NCBI GenBank assembly: GCA_040954595.2
Contig: CM082596.2
Coordinates: forward strand, 2,852,001-2,916,000
From: Balanoglossus misakiensis
Taxonomy: Eukaryota > Hemichordata
Direction: 5' to 3'
Length of the DNA: 64,000 nucleotides
Below, piece after piece: positions 8,987-23,900 of this stretch (its first letter is position 1; each line of letters opens with the position of its first letter). The notes beneath the pieces were generated by a model. The model was not told the DNA's origin and did not search any database. It worked only from the letters and a program-made list of their open reading frames with translations. A program made the translations under genes and the position numbers.

Positions 8987-11900
8987 CTAGCCATGGTAGT
9001 AGGCGTCGTACCATAACTCGCCCGACTTCCTCAGAGATCTGTAACAGGAAATTTCAGGAAATATTAGAACCAGCTCTCACTGGTTACGAGAGTTCATATC
9101 TCGAAAGACATGTGTTGAAAAATGCACTTTTTAAAGACCGAAACTAGATTTCACTTCCTGACAAAGGATTAATAATTAAGCCAGCGTTGTATCAATGTGA
9201 ATCATAATTGACCAGAATGTGTTACAGCAATAAAACATACATTAGATATAAACTTAAATATATGACCTATATTCTCACCTCACAACATCCACCATGGCCG
9301 TCAGAAGCTTCTTGGATTCATAAGTGATCCCGTGCTTCTTGCATAATGACCTGACCAACGGTGCTATCTTGTGATAGTTGTGTCTTGGCATGGTCGGAAA
9401 CAAACTAAAAAAAATAAATGTTTCGTCAAAGATGTAAATAAAGCCCACTGACAGAGACATGCTATCGCACTTGAAAAATCTATAGATGTGGTGCTATTTT
9501 TCCATTGAATATTGGACGGTATTTATGTTGTAAGTGACTTTATTCCAGAATGAGCTGGTGTGAAAGTTCAAAGGATCACACTCACTGATGCTCGATTTGA
9601 AAGTTCAGGTGCCCAGTGAACCAATCGTTGAAAAATGATTGGTCCACATTACAGGTGGCCTGGAGTTGTAGTGGCAACCAGTGTTTGTGTTGTTCAGTGT
9701 TGATATCCATGGGTATGTGGTTCATCTGGGTGACCCATACAAACCAATGACTTTCCAAAAATCTGAAAAATGTACAATAAAACAAAAACCACATATAGTT
9801 CATTTTGACTGACTTGTACAGATCTTATTAGGGTCATAGATGTATCCATGTACCATCTTTTGGTGTCCAAGGCAGCAGTGGATTTCATTGGAGTATTGAA
9901 AGATAACTTCATGATTTGATAAATTAACTCACCTCACAAACATGTACAATCCAAACGTACCCCAGCCTCCTAACAGCGGTGTGTACATCATAAACAGCCG
10001 GGTGAAATAAAACACAGTCCATGTCAGGTCCTGCCAACAAAGCGTTGATGATAAAATCTTTTCAAATTTTTTTGGTGTTGAAAATTGCGAACTTTGTTTC
10101 CACAGTCATGTACTGGTAAAAAATACCAAAGGTTGGCTGAGACTTAAATACCAGTACTCTTCGCTCTAGGTACTGTCAAGAGACCAATTGCTCTGGGTAT
10201 AATTGGCTCGAAAACGACAGCGTCTCGTCACACAACCTGAACAGTCTACCATCATGATAATTGTGAAAGGCACACTTGTATATACTTACAGCCCATTTCC
10301 TCCATTTAAAGACCACTATCAGATTCTCGATGTGGAAATCAATTGGAAGCAGAAGAGGGGGTCCAACTGTAACGAGAAAAAAGAATATCTATGTAATGGC
10401 CCTCGCTTGCTATTTTTAGTATAAAGTACATCAAACGATGATATTGTGTAGTTATAGTTGATTTGTGAAATTGTGCAGAGAACTTACGAAGGAAAAAATA
10501 GTCCTGTTGCCAATTGTATGGCATGAAGCCTTTTTTCTGTTTGCCCCACTTGACTGGCATCTTGTCACCAAACAGAAAGAGGTACGGAACAGAAATATCC
10601 GGATCCTTGGATACAATGTTGGGTTTGGCGTGATGTTGGAAATGACGGAAATTCCACCATGAAGCAGAGGCAGCCTGTGAAGGAAGGAATTGCGATTTGA
10701 TGAATGTTGTTTGTTCAATATAGTCTGAGAATTCTAGAATTGATTAGGTTGATCAAAGTGGAATCATGTGACCTCTTACTATTCCAACTTTGCAAATGCA
10801 CGGTGATTTTTCATTTCTACAATCAACATATCTAGGGGTGATAGGATTCAGTTGCTAAGGAACATCACTTCACTTTGAAAATGTTCAACAGCCCCACCAT
10901 CGGTCTCACATGAATTTCTTTCGTCTATGCAGGCTGTACACGTTATGTACATTGTTGATTACCTTTATTCCACCAATGACAAGTTTATGCACCCAATGGT
11001 TGATCTTGGATGTTTTGAAAACTGACAGGTGTCCCAAATCATGCTGCAGCCAACCAGCTTGGGCCTACAAGACACAAAAACAAGCAAACAGTTTCACTAC
11101 TTCTAGCCTGTGTGGCAAGAATTGGCCGATAAACACAAACTGGTTCAAGCACTTAAGTTGATTGAACTGGTGTGCATTACAATGGTTAACCCCTTTAACC
11201 ACAATGGTTTGATCCAGTTCCATGTAACTTGATGCAATGGCAGACCTCTCAAAAGAGGAACATGGAATAATAGTGACAGAATGGATTAGAATAGAATAGA
11301 ATGTAGACACTGGTTAGTTAAAGCAGAATAAAAAGAATACAACAGAGTAGGAGAGAAAAGAATTTGAATCAGGAAATGAAAAGAACATTAAATATTGATT
11401 CTACAGCAGCATATAAGGAAAGTATAGTTATGTTAGGCATAATAAAATATAGAAGTTAAAATTGAGTATTCATTGCTAGTTATTACTAAGCCCCTTTTAA
11501 TCAAATATGATGGATGTCATAAAAACAGTGGTGCATTATTAAATTTCATGATACTGTATGCAAGCGATTACCAGGTATATCCTTTTTAATTCATTTATTC
11601 TTTATTTTTAATGATGAGGAAAGCGAAAGAATGCCTGCTTGTTATATAGTGTCACATTTGCGAGTTCTTACCATTTTCATTCCGTGCAGAAAAGACAAAG
11701 GCAGAGTTTGGAGAGCATCTGTGAAAGTATGTGGAGATGAAAGAAGCAGAAAGATTAGAAATAGCAGTCATAGTCAATTGTATACAGTCAATGCCATAAG
11801 GTGATCGTGGCCCTTTAAAATGTTTTTTAACTATACCTGCATGATTGTCAGAAGACCCGAAGTGACCAACAGAGAAAGCCATCCCGTCCCAAAATACCAC

Positions 11901-14900
11901 AGATTAATCCAGGCTAGAACTTCTAATAAGATAATGTGGCCCAGGTGGGCAGCAAAGAACCAGAGATTGGCCTCAAATAAGCGCATCTTCTCAGCTGTCT
12001 TGCGAAGTTCACGAAAGTCAGAAACGATATCTGGCTGTAGAAAAAAACAGAAGACACTACGTAAATCTGTAATCTGTAAAACCACATCCATGTTCATTCA
12101 AAACATCTAGACCATTTCAAATTTTATGGGCGATCGTGAAAAACTAAGTACATCTTGATTGAGACACTGTTTAACTCACCTTTTTTTGATCATCTCTGGA
12201 AATATCGCCTAGATACAACGGCTTCAAGAACTTGCTGACAAAATTCTTGTCCGGATGAAACGCGGTGAATGGATCCTGCAAATAGAAAACGGAGCAGAGG
12301 AATTAAAATTTATCGTTTTTTCACTCAAGTTGTATATGGCAATAATTTGGCTCCATTTTAATGCAATTAACCTGACTGCGACCAGCGATGTGTTAAAAAT
12401 TACAAGTAGTTCACAGGAAATTGACTTGTATGCTATTTTAGATAAGTTCATTACAGCCGCTTTTCAACAGCCATAAAATCACTCCTTTGACAAAATAATT
12501 TGCAGGTCTTGTAGTGCTAAGTAACAGACACGGCTACAATGAACACAGCGCTAACAGATTTTACAAGCTGAAATGTACAAGTGGCAAAAAAATTCTCAGG
12601 CACTATACTCAGTATTAAATTCAGAACATTCATCTCAATGTTATAAATTTCGCTCTCTTCCAGTTGTCAAATATTCTTCGGGTCAGTAGCGTGTCACATT
12701 AGTTCAGATAACCTGAAATTTGAAGCAGTCTAATGATATTACTCTTCACATAAAAGGATATATACCCTTACATACATACAAAATTGAATTCTGGACTGAC
12801 AAGCTGATTTTTTTCTACTTTAAACATTCCTGTGAAAATTCTTTTCACTAATGGTGCATGAATCCCTGGTTAGTCATTACTGGATTGAATTTCTTGTTTT
12901 TATACAATTTTTTGTGTGAAAATTCACGTTTATGAAAGTCATGTCTCAATTCTTTCTCTGAACTCCTTCAGCCTATTCGGTGAAAGCGCTTGCAAGTGCC
13001 TTCTTTTGCGCAAAAACATTATCCGATGAGCGCGTTTGAAGTTTGTATATGCCGCACGACTCAAGCAAATTATTTTCGTGGCAGTGAGGCTGAAGAAAGG
13101 TTTAGGTTTTTACAGAGGCACTGGGGGTTACATTAAAAAAAAGCCACAGTTCCTGTTCAAGAATTTCCCGCTGGGATGAGAAAAAATACTGTGTTGCGAT
13201 CATGTATTCCGTGCACACAGCCATTTTGTAGGCTCCAATCTCCCAGTCAATTTGACTCAAGGCCTGCGACATCCATCAACCCAGACACAAATATTAGTTT
13301 GACAGGCAATTTTCTTTTCCCCTTCATGTCAAAAAATTAGCCAAATTTACCAATGAAACTTACTCACTGCTAATTTGAGTAAGAAATAATTTATGACAAC
13401 GCACATATATGCATTCGATCGGCTTTGAGTGCATTTTCTAGACAATTGTATAAAAGAGATACATTCTTATTTTTTTATTTTCAAGCCCTCGAGATAAGTA
13501 TGCTGGTCACATTTCAGAAAAACCAATACACTGAGATTGCACGTAGTATCGCATATGCATGGAAAAATAAATTATTCACAATCCTATACCCAGTGGGTAT
13601 AAAAATCTCACAACTTTTGAGACAATGTTTGTCTTGTGAAACAGTATATGTTTTTCTCATCCGTCCTTTTGATTTGTGATCTTCACTTTCAGTCACTTCC
13701 CAGCTAAGCTCACTACATCTGCTATTTTTGTAGATAGATTTTTTTTGCACCCATCCCAAATTAAACGCTTCCCCATCTGTCAGCAACAGTCGGGACGACA
13801 GATATAGCCGCTCAGCTCGTGTCATGCAGACCTAGAAATGAAACTTTGCTGGCACCAGAGGCATACTCCAGCCTCAGCTGGTTACCTAGCAACACAAAGT
13901 ACCCTGGACAACTTCATAAGGTTGAGATGGCAGGGTTCTGACCTTTGACACGGCGAAAAACATTGCCGAGACATGTTTATGGAGGTTCTTTTAGAATACG
14001 GTGGCCGACAGTCATGCCATTACATGGTTGTGGGTTATCGCTGATGATCAATCATTAAATCAATATCAAATGCTTATGTGTTCTTGTTACAAGGAATGTC
14101 CGTCCGCCCCTACTTAATGTGCATGTGTACAGAATCATACGGAAATGGATAAAACCAGGGAACGCATAAGAAATGTACAACTAAAACAGATCAACCAGCA
14201 ACATTATCCTGAATATCAATCAGTTTAAAATTATCAGTCCTGAAATCATTGTGTATAGACTTTTGTGGGCAACTGTCTAGCAAAGTCACTATCACGACTG
14301 CAGATAAATTTTCATAAAACCTATCTGTATCAACACCCATGGGCAATATGACTGCTTCAGCTGTTTAGCCGAGTTCACACCTGCAAGACTTGATCAGCAG
14401 ATAAGTCCGTATAAGTCAGCATTTAATCCGGCATAGCAGCCGCAAGGCCATAAATTCACGGAACAAGGAAATTCATGCTTGGAAGCACTGTGTTTCACAC
14501 TTATCCATTGCAACAGGGAAAAAAGATAAGCATAAATTCCTGTGAAAAGAAATGTTACGACCATATTTATGAGGATGCTGACTTTATTACATTTCGATTA
14601 CCCGGGATCTTTAGGTTAGTTTTACATAATTCGACCCGGCAGACTACAAAATTTGCCAGGATATATGCTTTCCATGTTTGATGTAGTGCATCTCATAAAA
14701 ATTCTGATCTATTCATTATCAGTGGAGTGAGGACAAATAATCATTCACAGGTTTGGTTCTGACTCTGACAAAGCACTCTTACCAATTTCAATTTTGATGT
14801 TGGTAGTCGATCAGTCTAATACCTGACTGCATTTCTAACTTACAAAAGGATGTGGGATTATACAGCTGAGAATTCAAACCAAGATATCCTACACTTGAAA

Positions 14901-17900
14901 CTGGAGGATTCAGAATAATTAATTTTCAAGCACAAAACATGGAGCTACACAAATTTGCCAAAGTCATTCATGCATGCAGTAAATCTAGTATTTTATATTG
15001 GGCTAATTTTGAGCATATCAATTCCGTTCGGAATCATAATTAAATTTCTGCCTGAACAAACTAATCGGCTCATATATCTCCATCCTTTTCTTGGCGTTGC
15101 GTGTTATGTTGCACAGATCCCAGAAAAGCAGCACAGACAATCTACGCTAGCACAAAGTTATAAAATAATAATGCATATCTTGATGATAGTTAAAATTCTG
15201 TAGGACTTGCTGGAAGCACCTGTCAGTCACAGGATATAATACTGGGGTTGTCAGCAGAATAAACTATATTTTTAAGGCAGCTGTATAAAATAGAAAACAG
15301 AACCATTTTCTTGTTAAATTTTAGTGATATTTGTCTCTTTTTATTTGTGACTGTAAGAGATTGTCCATTTTCCCTGTTTAACTTAAGCCTATTGGCTATA
15401 GATAGGACAAAATTTCACAAAATATTTCATATTTCATGAAGGTGCAACAATTTTTTTAAATAGGCACTGAGGAAGACATGGAAGGAAGTGATTTTCGAGG
15501 GGAAATAGGTTATACGGCCGGGGTATTAAAGGTTATATGCCAAACCCTATGACTGCTACTTTCTGCTTGTATCTTGCCAAGGCCTGCAGCTATATAAGCC
15601 TGCCAACCTATCAACACACCCGTCAAACTGAACAATGATTAATATTGTATTGAAGTAGTCAGATCAAAAAGAAGGCACGTCACGCTCAGTATACCCCTCT
15701 GGTCACGTTTCGACCAATTACCAATCCCAAATATGCAACTTTCATTTCCTCAAAAACAGGAGTTGGAAATAGTGAAGCTATGACCTGCACAAAAGACAGC
15801 AATGCTTCCCGAAAAAATCAAACAAAAAGCACTGAAATATAAGGTTTTATAGAAGCAGACAGTGGCAATAAAAAAGAGATTACACCAGACATTCGTCTGA
15901 GAAGCAGACTGCTGCTATTATTGTCACAAAAGGTGAATAATGATTCTTTGATTCCGATTTCGGGTCAGCAGAGTCACATCTCACATCTATCCACTATCCA
16001 TCTGTCACGTCGTCATGACAAATTGCTTTATCCGTCTTGAGTCAGAAAAATCTACTTCTGAGCCAAGATTAATGAAGACTAGATGACGAACGGTTTCATT
16101 TCACATTTCCAGAAGCTGATGATTACAAAGTGTTTCAACAGATTTCACAATATTCTTAAGAATGAACAGAGTAACATGACAATTGCATTCCACAGATAAA
16201 ACTGAAATCATAACAGTATTCCACTGTCTCCTATGCTTTGGGTCATCCCCATATACAGGGAATGGTGTAATTCGGTTGGGTTTTATGCTATTTTGGCCAA
16301 AGATGACCAGTCAGTGTTGGGCCAAATCTGTGGAACCACTCCATCAGGAACTTGGCACAAAATACAGAAAATGTGAGACTCCAAACGATGCTGTAAACGG
16401 TTGCTATGAGTAACAGAGATATACATTTGTGAGAATCGCCAACACAGACAGGCTATCTCAAACTATCTTTTAGATCCTCATTCTGTGTGTTAATGCCGCC
16501 TCTAATCATGTTTGCATATTGGATTATTTTATTTGCTCTAACTGGCCCTCTGTACATCAACAGTTATTCATCAAGATCTTTATCTCTGTGAATGGTAAAA
16601 CAGCTGACAAAAGCTCACAGCAAAGGGGCGGCCATTATGGAATGTCAACAGAAAAGTCAGGGTACCCACTCGATCAACAGGTGTTAATGTCAGATACAGA
16701 AGGTTAGGATGGAATTTGGTCTGAATGTCTGGGTCACTATCATCCAGACAAAAAGTGCTTGGAAGGTATTGGATGAGACAGCTAGACAGGAGAGAAGGGA
16801 AAAATCCATCAGACATTTGTCACACATGCCACAGTTTCATAAACTATCAGGACCCCCATTTGTGAATTGTACAGCCTGACAGAGCTAAGATCACAATGTA
16901 ACTGTACACCAGCCTGCAGCGATAATTTCACACACTCAAAGCAAGCGAGAGTGCCCGAGATATACTATTTCCGCACACAGTTTTTAATTTCCCTAGTTAC
17001 AATGTACTCCGACTGCCACAAAACAGGCTCATTCTATAGCGACATGTACAAATCTCAAAGACTGGGTTTTGGGGGATGACTATTTGCTAATGGCAAAGAT
17101 TGCCACATGGTTTGCGTTTCACACGCTAATTGATTGGTGAGGCGAGTGATAGGCTGTAATGCTTTCTTATTTAAAGGGACAAATCACTCCCTTTTCACGT
17201 TGTGGTTATTGCTGTATTGTAACACTCAGAAGTGATTTCTGCTGTTCTACTGCCAGTCACCAGAATGTGACTATCACACTTTGTCTACATATGTCTATAC
17301 GGCCTTGTCTGCCATATGGTGGCACACTTTTTTATGTGGCCAACCAAGTGAAAATCTGTGATTGGCTAGCTCTATCCATGGTAACTGTATTAGCTGCAAG
17401 CACTCTGCGAATCTCTGTTGACAAATCTGCCAGTTTGACAACTCAAGATCTACTAGAAGTGTTTGTGAATTCAGAGGACAGTTGCAATATGTGATGCAGC
17501 TGATGTTGGCCCAACACTGCAATTGCTCAGTATACAAGTGTCAATCTATCTAACCAACACACGCTGCATACACATGGTCAGAGATCACCGTCGGCAACAA
17601 TATGCAGTGTCAAAGGTCAAGCAATCAGAAATGCCTGGCAGTCTTGGTATGTTTTTTGCAAATATCGATATCCTTAAAGCACCTATGGCATGCAATCCTG
17701 TTATATCTCACTCAAGAATTGTGTCACCTGAAAACCCACGACTCAAAATCACACAGACGAAGGCTTGATGTTTGCACTTTAAAAGAAACATCACAGTTGA
17801 CAATTTTTCAAAGTATAACCGGTATAGATTTAAATTTAAACCATCTGATAATACTGTTGGTACAGAAACAATTACAACTTTCACACATTAGTTTCCACCA

Positions 17901-20900
17901 GTGAATGTCTCATTTATAAATACGATTTCACTTTCTTATTTCCTGTGTGAATACTGAAGTGAAAGCCGTAGAAAAATAAATCCAGATTTTAAAGATTTCC
18001 ATGCCCATAAGCAATTCCACTTCCATATAATTGGTTACAGCCTTCATATGGTGTCCGCAAACTATTCTAAGGCTGCCTGTGTGCAAGCGACGATTTTTAA
18101 CACTTTCCTGCGATAAAACAAAAAATTCCACATCACCACCATCTGCCTTCTGACTTCACACAAACTGTTTGCAGGGACTACAAGAGTAATTATGACTAAT
18201 TTGTCCAATTGTCCGGTGACAAATATGCCACCATTTTAGTGTTTGTTCATTCACCCATGAATGGGTTTCTATAACAGCTGTGAATATCCGGTGTCAATAC
18301 AGGAGATCACAAAAAAGTAAACAATCTTTTCAGGCAGGCAACCAGTACCCAGAGAGAGAGAGCAATTTGATATCACAAGAGCATAAAAATGTTTGTGTAT
18401 ACATATCACACACATGTGTGTGTGGGTGGGTGTGCACGTGTGCCAGGGGTATATATATAAGAGTGTGTCACAACTATCATGTGGTATTTTTTTTACAAAT
18501 ACTAGTATTTGTTTTTGGTGTGAGAAACAGAGCAATTTTGCTGTTTTTTCCCCTAGAGACAGCTAGATTTCTCCTGATTTCTGTCAGTAGAGGATATTTT
18601 ATAAATCACCTAGCACACCTTAATTTTCACACAATCATGTAGTCCTCCCCTATCTCAAGGCTCCAAAAATTAAATTGTCTTCCCCCTGACTACACACTAG
18701 GAGCCACTCCTCCCCTCAATAACGGACAATTGGTTCTCCCTTAATTGTACAATTATAACACCTCCCATGTCTCAAACCATCCTCCCCCAACTGCACAATC
18801 AAATATCAAATGTATACACTCATTTCAAAAACTGAGACAGAGTGCTTGCTCAAAATAATAATAATGTCAATTTAAATTACGTCAAATGAGACTTGTAGCC
18901 ATCATTTAGGAGATACTGATAAATTATGCATGACAAAAACGTTAACTGCAAATTACATTTTATGGGTGCACTATCTCACTTATATCTCACTATTTTTTAT
19001 ACTTGGCGTACAATAGGGCCAATTTTTTTTGCAGATAAAAATTGACAGCTGTTTATTTGCACGTCGGTGCAACTTCAACCTTTCGGTTCTCAGTGTCCTT
19101 GTCTATAATCTAACAAAGAAAGGTCACACAGGAACGCAAAGATGAATGGTTTAAAAATAAATGAAGTGAGCTTTTATTTGGATAGTGTCTGCTACAATGC
19201 ACCATGGTGGCGTCGACATTACAATATGGCCGCCCGGTCGGGTAACTAGGCGTCTCTCGGCGACGAGACCTTCCAGGATTTCATTTGTTTGAGTGTGTGT
19301 TGAGCCTCCAGATGGAAATCCACCATGTTTTCTGAGTGTAGATGCAAACACAGAAATATATGCGATTGTTTGGGCTTTGACTTTTTAGCTCACACCCATC
19401 CACTGACAATTGATTTTCACACACGTTGAAATTACGAGTGGCGTTAACAAAAGAACTTGAAAAGATCTCCATTCATCGGGGAATTGCGGGACGACTTACA
19501 AAAGCCAGATTGAATAGACATGGAGCGAGGCAGACTTCCAATTAGCAATATACTCTGTAATTTTCACAATTTTCATGGCAGGAGATTGTAATTCCCCACT
19601 GCAAAATTATAAAATGCACCCCAGGCAAAGATTTTAAGAAAGAAAAAAAATGAAAAATAGGCTTTGAAATCTGGTTATTCTTTGCTGCAAAACCAGCACG
19701 CAATAAGGGTCTCACCTATTTTGTTTTCACGAAAATGAAGAATTCGAATTCTGCCCATGGAGATGGAGATAATCCAGAGACTGGCGGCATTTGGATTTCA
19801 TGTATTATTTTCTCATCAAAACCGACAAGGTATAAATCCTGATTTTTTTTCTCCTTTTAATAGGCAAAAAAGTACAGTATGGGGTGAATGTGATTTGTGC
19901 AAATACAAGCACAGTTTTCACACTTTCTTCATGTGCAATGTTACGTATCAAACTGTCTGGTCCACTGTTGTCAAGAGTGAGCTTTCCAAACGTGCAGAAT
20001 ATTTCTGAGAGAGGAAAAATTGCATGTGTGTGTGAAAATACTTTTGCACTCACCCAAATGAAAGTGCTTATCTCTGTGGCTCTGGTTCATTCGTTTCACA
20101 AATGCTTGCAAAAATGGTAGGCACTAAACTTTCTACAATTATTACTGTTTTATTATGTGGAGAGAAAAATCAACACAATATTAGCAGAAACTAGTTAAAA
20201 CAGCATAAGTAATTGCACAATTTTAACAAATATTACCATACATGTCGGCAGGTGGGTGCTGCTCGTAGCTAAAGTGATATGGTCGAAGACTTATTGTAAA
20301 GTAATCTGCAGAGTGAATGAGCAATAATCCCCCACAAAATCCAACTCCGCCCTGTGCTTTTACAGTTTAAGTGAAGAGTATATGTGACTGACGTGCCAGA
20401 TGGGTAATTTGGGGGAGGGGGGGGGGGAATTGGGAAATGACTCTGCATGGAGGTTGGGTCAACCGTTAAACGGGCGGGCAGTGTATCGGATGCGTCTCCA
20501 AACAAGGAGAATATTTTGGGTTATAAACACAGACCACAACTTTCTGCACGGAGCACCACCCCACTGTCGCTGACGGAACACTGCATAAGAATTGGCGCCA
20601 AACGCGCGACAACTACAATGCCTCGACGCGCTGGCACTCCCTACAAGACAGTGGTTTCACCCTAAGCACCCCCAAGGCAGTTAGAAATCCGGTATCACTT
20701 TTCAAAAGGATGAAAGCTACTTTGACAACTGGTAAGGGACTTTACACAAGACTGCTTATCAGCACATCACAGGGGTCGCGTGGGGTCAAATCGGGTAAAA
20801 AAAAGTAAAGCCCAGGAAATGGCCAGGAAATAAAGAAAACCACTAATGCTTTGTGTAAGGTAATAAAAATGATAGAGCCTATTGTTTTATCAGTATATAT

Positions 20901-23900
20901 ACAACATAGGCAGGTTTCCAGTTTAGACTGAGTTCAGTTTTGTGATGCTTCAGTGTATGAGAAACGAAACACTATTAAAATACTCAGCCTGAAGTAACTG
21001 TAGGGATATGTTGACTTCATCTGAAACCCTATAAAAAGTTTGATTCACAGGATATGAAACCAACAGCTTGATCATTTAAAAAGAGTTGTTTTTTTGTGAA
21101 TTCTCAGTTTTAGCTTGGGAAATGAAGTACCAATGTAGTTCCCTTACATTTCTGACGTACTTTTAAAGGGGAAGTGAAAGTTTGCACAACATGATCGACT
21201 CATCGTGGTTCATTTCAATGTCATGTCACCTCATCCCTCGTCCATTTCAACCTCTTTACATTTGCAAACATGCATCTTACGCCTGAAATGTATCACTCTG
21301 ATTGGCCCTGATTGGGTCAGGTATAATAATGTCAACCTCTTAACCCCTGCAGACATTTGAGGTTACGCCCCTCCCACTGGGCATTAAGGTATATTATCAG
21401 ACCTCCTAAATTACAGACATTGATCCGTTTTGATAAGTTAATCACCCACTAAAATAATGCCCTACATGATGTATGGTTTCAACTCACTGAACTTGTGAAT
21501 TTCACTTCGCTACAGAACTAAAAAAAATGCCCCCTGATCCGATCGGTATATGTTAATCTCGCGCAAAGGTTTTCTTTTTGTGAGAGAAATCAACAATTTG
21601 AGACTTGACAATTATGAGACCGATAAACGTCACATGCGCTAAATGTCGCATGTGGGATTAATCTTACGAACAAAATGTTGACTGTATATCTGTCTGAACC
21701 AGACTGCAGTTATTTTCCAATCCCGATTAAATATCCCCATGTGAAACATTCCCAAATGAACCGAACGTTTCACATTAACTGCAGTAAAGTTCCTCAATTC
21801 CTTAGCTGTAAAATTGCAATCCCTAACATTTGAGCTTTTCTCTCAGGCTTCCTGTGACTTATAAAATTAAAATATGACCGAAGGCTATACATTTGCCCAC
21901 CATTCACTCGTATTTACCTGTAGTATGGCATATTTGATCTTGTTTATGAAACTCAAAAGAAAAAAGAATTTTATTTTGAAATGACAGTACAAATTAGAGT
22001 TTGCATTTGCTGTTCTGCAGTGGCAGTGGGCTTGCACCAATTCTCAGGGTCCATGCTCTTACATAGTTTCATTTCCGCGCCGACATCATTTGGAAATGAG
22101 GATGAATTTGACATTTGTCGTGCACAAGAGGAATGTAATTGAAAGATGAATACGCTCAGGGAGAACAAAGCTAATTTAGTATTCACTAATCAGTGGTTTG
22201 ATTGAAATGCTCTCAGTGCGTGTGAGCGGATAAACTTTCTCTTCCTCCCTTCTGGTCTGCAGACAATGGAGAGTCTTATTACGCTTGACTTATAAACACC
22301 TATACAGAATTGCTGGTACCTGACAACAATCAATACCTTGCCTGAGACAGACCGACTGACCAACAGAGAGAGCCGAAAAAACATGGCTGCCGCATAAAAG
22401 CTGTGAAGATACTGTTATGGATACAGCTAACAAACAACAAACAAAACTGTAGACACACTTGAAACTCACCACAGACAAACAGAACATTACAAAGAGTTCA
22501 ATCGCGACTGCTTTTAGGTTTAAACAGTGTAGTCATCAGCATACTTCCATCAAAAACGTGTTACTCAGGCACCAGTTCAAAGTTCGGAAATGTTATACAA
22601 CATCCTCTTGTACCATGTCTGTTGCCATAGTAACTCAACAAGGTGTGACTAAATATTTAATAATGATCACAGCTTGCATGGCTACTTAGATATGTTCGAA
22701 GGATATCAAATTAACAGTCATGGCACGGTGAACATTTTTATTAAGGAGATTGTGCCCAATATTAATAAATATATAATTTGATAAGATATAATTCATATCA
22801 ATCTCTAAATCGTGATCCAAACAAGCTATTGTTGGCCAGGTGTTGAGAGTGTCTATATTGGATATGAGGTATCATATCATATTATTGTAACGAAGGTGTA
22901 CGGCATAGGTGTCTATCATGCAGTGGTGTGATAACCAACAATTCGGCATGTCCCTATAATCAGTAGAAGGACAAAAGTGACTCAACCATGTGGAACGCAC
23001 ATCAACAATGCCAAGGCAAGAGACAGGCACTTTGCCCCTGTAGTGCACAAAGGGTGCGAACACACAAAATTTGTGAGAGACAGAAAAGCACTGAATATAA
23101 GTTCATATCCATCAAATCCTCCAATGCCATCAAGAACAGATCTTAACGAATTACAGGTTTAGTCGCAAACCTGTCCACGAGACATGCACATTCCCAAAGC
23201 CCGGCTGCACCAAGACGAGCTGCTCTGAAACAACGTTTTTAAATGGGAAAAAAATCAATGATGCAGTAAGCTGTACTGACAATCCATGGGGACTATGCCA
23301 TGTTGAATTATTAAAATCTATTTGCTAGTCAGATACAGTGTTACTTAATCCCCTAAATGTGCAGTGGCGCATACGTGTGCAGTGCGCATGATAACTGTAC
23401 AGTGTCATGTTCCTTGCTAAACAACTCATGTCTGTGTAGACTAATAAATTCTCCAATAAAAAGTTAATAAAACTATGATGGGGCAAATAAATTAAAAATA
23501 ACAGAACTGATGAATGGTTATCGTGATTTGCTAATAACATGTTTTCAATGTTGAACTTGAGTTTCACAGCAAGCTAGCAGAATTCACACTCCACGTCTGG
23601 GAGCAAAAATAAACATGATCTCAACCTTGAACATGTATTAGTGTTAAAATATTTAACAAGCACTTATTCACTTCGCCACTTGTTAAAGTGATTTTCTGAT
23701 TGACTGGTGACAGATGAACTGATTTGTTTAATTAATTGTGATGGAATGGCACAGGATAAAAACAAGACCACTTTACAGAATAAATACAATTCTCGACAAA
23801 TATCTATATGCACATTGTGCTCATATATTCAATTTTAATGTGTTGTTTACTGTTAACAGTTTATGGTGTGAGATACACACCCACTATAATAATGACATTA

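Noticed and set aside
21160-21190. TTTTAAAGGGGAAGTG sequence resembling a MITE end
   Set aside because: No inverted partner was found within the following kilobase; TTAA alone is common in AT-rich DNA.
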